A stretch of DNA of 64,000 nt from the NCBI GenBank assembly GCA_018335925.1, contig JAGXRF010000081.1, forward strand, positions 1-64,000. The letters are read 5' to 3'. Origin of the DNA: Flavobacteriales bacterium. GTDB taxonomy: Bacteria > Bacteroidota > Bacteroidia > Flavobacteriales > Flavobacteriaceae. The first letter of the stretch is position 1. Each line of letters opens with the position of its first letter. This document shows, in pieces, positions 62,651 to 64,000 of this stretch. The notes beneath the pieces are model-generated. The model searched no databases. It worked only from the letters and a program-made list of their open reading frames with translations, and was not told where the DNA came from. A program made the position numbers and the translations under genes.

Positions 62651-64000
62651 TTTTTTAAGACTACTTTTTGGGTATGCCATACTTGATTGGTTTGTGTTTT
62701 AATCCAATACACACCATCTTGTAGCATTTGTAAATTCAAATCGGTAAGATTTGTTTTCTGCACAACCACTCTTCCCTGCATGTCGAGTACCAAAATTTGT
62801 TCTGTTTGATTCCCAAACCATTGGATATTTCCATTGGTTGGATTTGGCAACCAAATTCCTTTTTTAGTTGCTATTTCATCCATCCCTAAAGGGTCTTGAA
62901 TGTCAATTTGTAGTATTTCGTTAGATATCCATCCGTTAGATTGGTTGCTGATATTTACCTTGAATTGGTCTGTTGCAGCAACGGTTTGTGTGTTTACGAA
63001 TGTGATATTTCCGGAAGCAATATCGCTTTGAGTAAATGTTGCTCCAATACTTAGAGGTACATTGTTTTTTTGTAAAGTTCCTAAAGATGGCAATTGCAAA
63101 AGTGTATACAATTGTACCTCTGGAGATTCGTTTACCGTAGTTGCCAACAGTTCGGTTGGTAAAAGTACTTTGGTAGAATTGATGTTAGCAACAATGGTGT
63201 TTTTAGAAAAATTCAAATTATTTACAGGAGTGGTTAAGCTGCAACATTGTAAAGTTACCTGATTGATTTGCCCGCCATCTTGGTTATAAGGATCTACAAC
63301 ACGTAGCACCCATGTTCCTTGAGCTTGTAAACTGTTCAATGCACTTAAGGCTTGTTTTGGTTGAATGGTGCCAGAAATAGCAGGATTGGTACCACAAGTT
63401 AATGGCCCACCTGCATCGTCTAATGTTGCGTTGATATCATCTTGGCTTCCGCAAGGCTCTTCTAACAAAACCACTACTGGAGTATTGATTCCGCTTGGTC
63501 CCTCTAAAGTAATGGTCATGTCCTGTACATAAGTATGCGAAATGTTCAAAACCACATTCATATCACCAATCATAAAATTATCTGGGACTGAAATGGGTAC
63601 AGAAGCAGTTGCATTAGGAGTAGAAGCAATGATAGCATCAGAAAAATCGGTAGCCGTATAGGTTAAATTACAATTGTTTTGGCCTGTCATAAAAGTATAA
63701 ACCGGTGCTTGGGTGGAGATTGCACAACGGTTAGAAGGTAAAACTCTCCAATAATAAACCGTAGTTGGCTGCAAACCTGTTAACAACCATTGGGTATTAG
63801 CTGTAAATGTTTCTGCAAAAATGTTGGAAAAATTAGGATTGGTAGAAACCTGAACTTGGTAATCTTCTACATTTACATCATTTTGCCATTGCAACACAGT
63901 AGAGATAGGAATGCCATTTTGCCCATTGGAAGGTGCTACCGGTTGGATTGGTTGAAAATTTTCGCTATAAACTCTAAAAAAAATGGTTCTAGTTTCTGTT
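62647..64000 (-). CDS. T9SS cargo protein with fibronectin III, P-domain and sorting domain (N-terminus outside window)
   Basis: The 5' part lies beyond the window; the frame stays open to position 64000. In the 451 residues visible: a fibronectin III domain (DYQVQVSTNPNFSN, YYWRVLPSN), a proprotein-convertase P-domain (VLNISHTYVQDMTITLEGPSG, GTWVLRVVDPYNQDGGQINQ), a cadherin/CSPG-like repeat (TFTQSDIASGNITFVN), and a T9SS type A C-terminal domain (LVLDMQGRVVVQK, MLQDGVYWIKTQ). This order is usual in secreted reprolysin-like or subtilisin-like peptidases; the catalytic domain would be beyond the edge. The stop overlaps the ABC ATPase start. Confidence 0.85.
   Translation of the reverse strand, partial: TETRTIFFRVYSENFQPIQPVAPSNGQNGIPISTVLQWQNDVNVEDYQVQVSTNPNFSNIFAETFTANTQWLLTGLQPTTVYYWRVLPSNRCAISTQAPVYTFMTGQNNCNLTYTATDFSDAIIASTPNATASVPISVPDNFMIGDMNVVLNISHTYVQDMTITLEGPSGINTPVVVLLEEPCGSQDDINATLDDAGGPLTCGTNPAISGTIQPKQALSALNSLQAQGTWVLRVVDPYNQDGGQINQVTLQCCSLTTPVNNLNFSKNTIVANINSTKVLLPTELLATTVNESPEVQLYTLLQLPSLGTLQKNNVPLSIGATFTQSDIASGNITFVNTQTVAATDQFKVNISNQSNGWISNEILQIDIQDPLGMDEIATKKGIWLPNPTNGNIQWFGNQTEQILVLDMQGRVVVQKTNLTDLNLQMLQDGVYWIKTQTNQVWHTQKVVLKK

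Overview
This looks like chromosomal sequence from a member of the Flavobacteriia (Bacteroidota), probably Flavobacteriaceae. It is AT-rich and lacks clear Shine-Dalgarno sites. Promoters follow the Bacteroidota pattern (TTG or TTTG about 18-20 nt before TAnnTTTG). It encodes type IX secretion/gliding proteins (SprE/PorW, GldH) and two secreted proteins with T9SS C-terminal sorting domains. The F1Fo ATP synthase genes are split into two loci, as is usual in the phylum. I see no rRNA, tRNA, CRISPR array, IS element or prophage.

Layout. 0.4-8 kb: a secreted M13 peptidase, an SCO-like protein, and a ferrous iron uptake cluster (feoA, feoB, a predicted outer-membrane barrel, a DoxX-like membrane protein and a 41-residue Cys-rich FeoB-associated peptide) convergent with dprA. 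8-13.5 kb: a large M16 peptidase and an S9 peptidase. 13.7-26.1 kb: a long minus-strand run, read from high to low coordinates: DUF255 thioredoxin-fold protein, a helical repeat protein, ruvB, sprE/porW, bactofilin, atpZ, a small membrane protein, then atpB-E-F-H-A-G. 26.2-34.7 kb: an M36 T9SS-cargo metallopeptidase, a PPP-type phosphatase, a small barrel protein, a GNAT, a flippase, dut, yicC, gmk and nadD. 34.7-38.7 kb: an accessory stretch with a broken lipoprotein gene, a 555-residue protein made of four repeats, two lipoproteins and a PAS-LuxR regulator. 38.7-42.8 kb: a YqhD-like alcohol dehydrogenase, trxA, rsmI and recJ. 42.8-44.4 kb: repeat-rich non-coding DNA around an unrecognised lipoprotein gene, then an HMA lipoprotein and a structured intergenic element. 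44.4-49 kb: an EamA transporter and an M16 pair (one intact, one lacking the zinc site and fused to a LolA-like domain). 49-52 kb: rplU-rpmA and atpD-atpC. 52-55.3 kb: a lipoprotein, then trhO, a U32 (TrhP-like) protein and a ferredoxin. 55.4-59.4 kb: ricT, gldH and a class A PBP. 59.5-64 kb: 3-oxoacid CoA-transferase A/B, a double ABC ATPase and the C-terminal part of a T9SS cargo protein cut by the window edge.

Most promising observations: (1) trhO beside a TrhP-like U32 gene and a ferredoxin, with the U32-type C-terminal domain also fused to TrhO; (2) a terminator-like hairpin directly after atpE inside the atp operon; (3) a 54-nt potential three-way junction at 44255-44308; (4) the four-repeat protein in a regulator/lipoprotein cluster; (5) a lipoprotein frame with two internal TAA codons after nadD. 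All functions are inferred by reading the sequence; no database search was possible.
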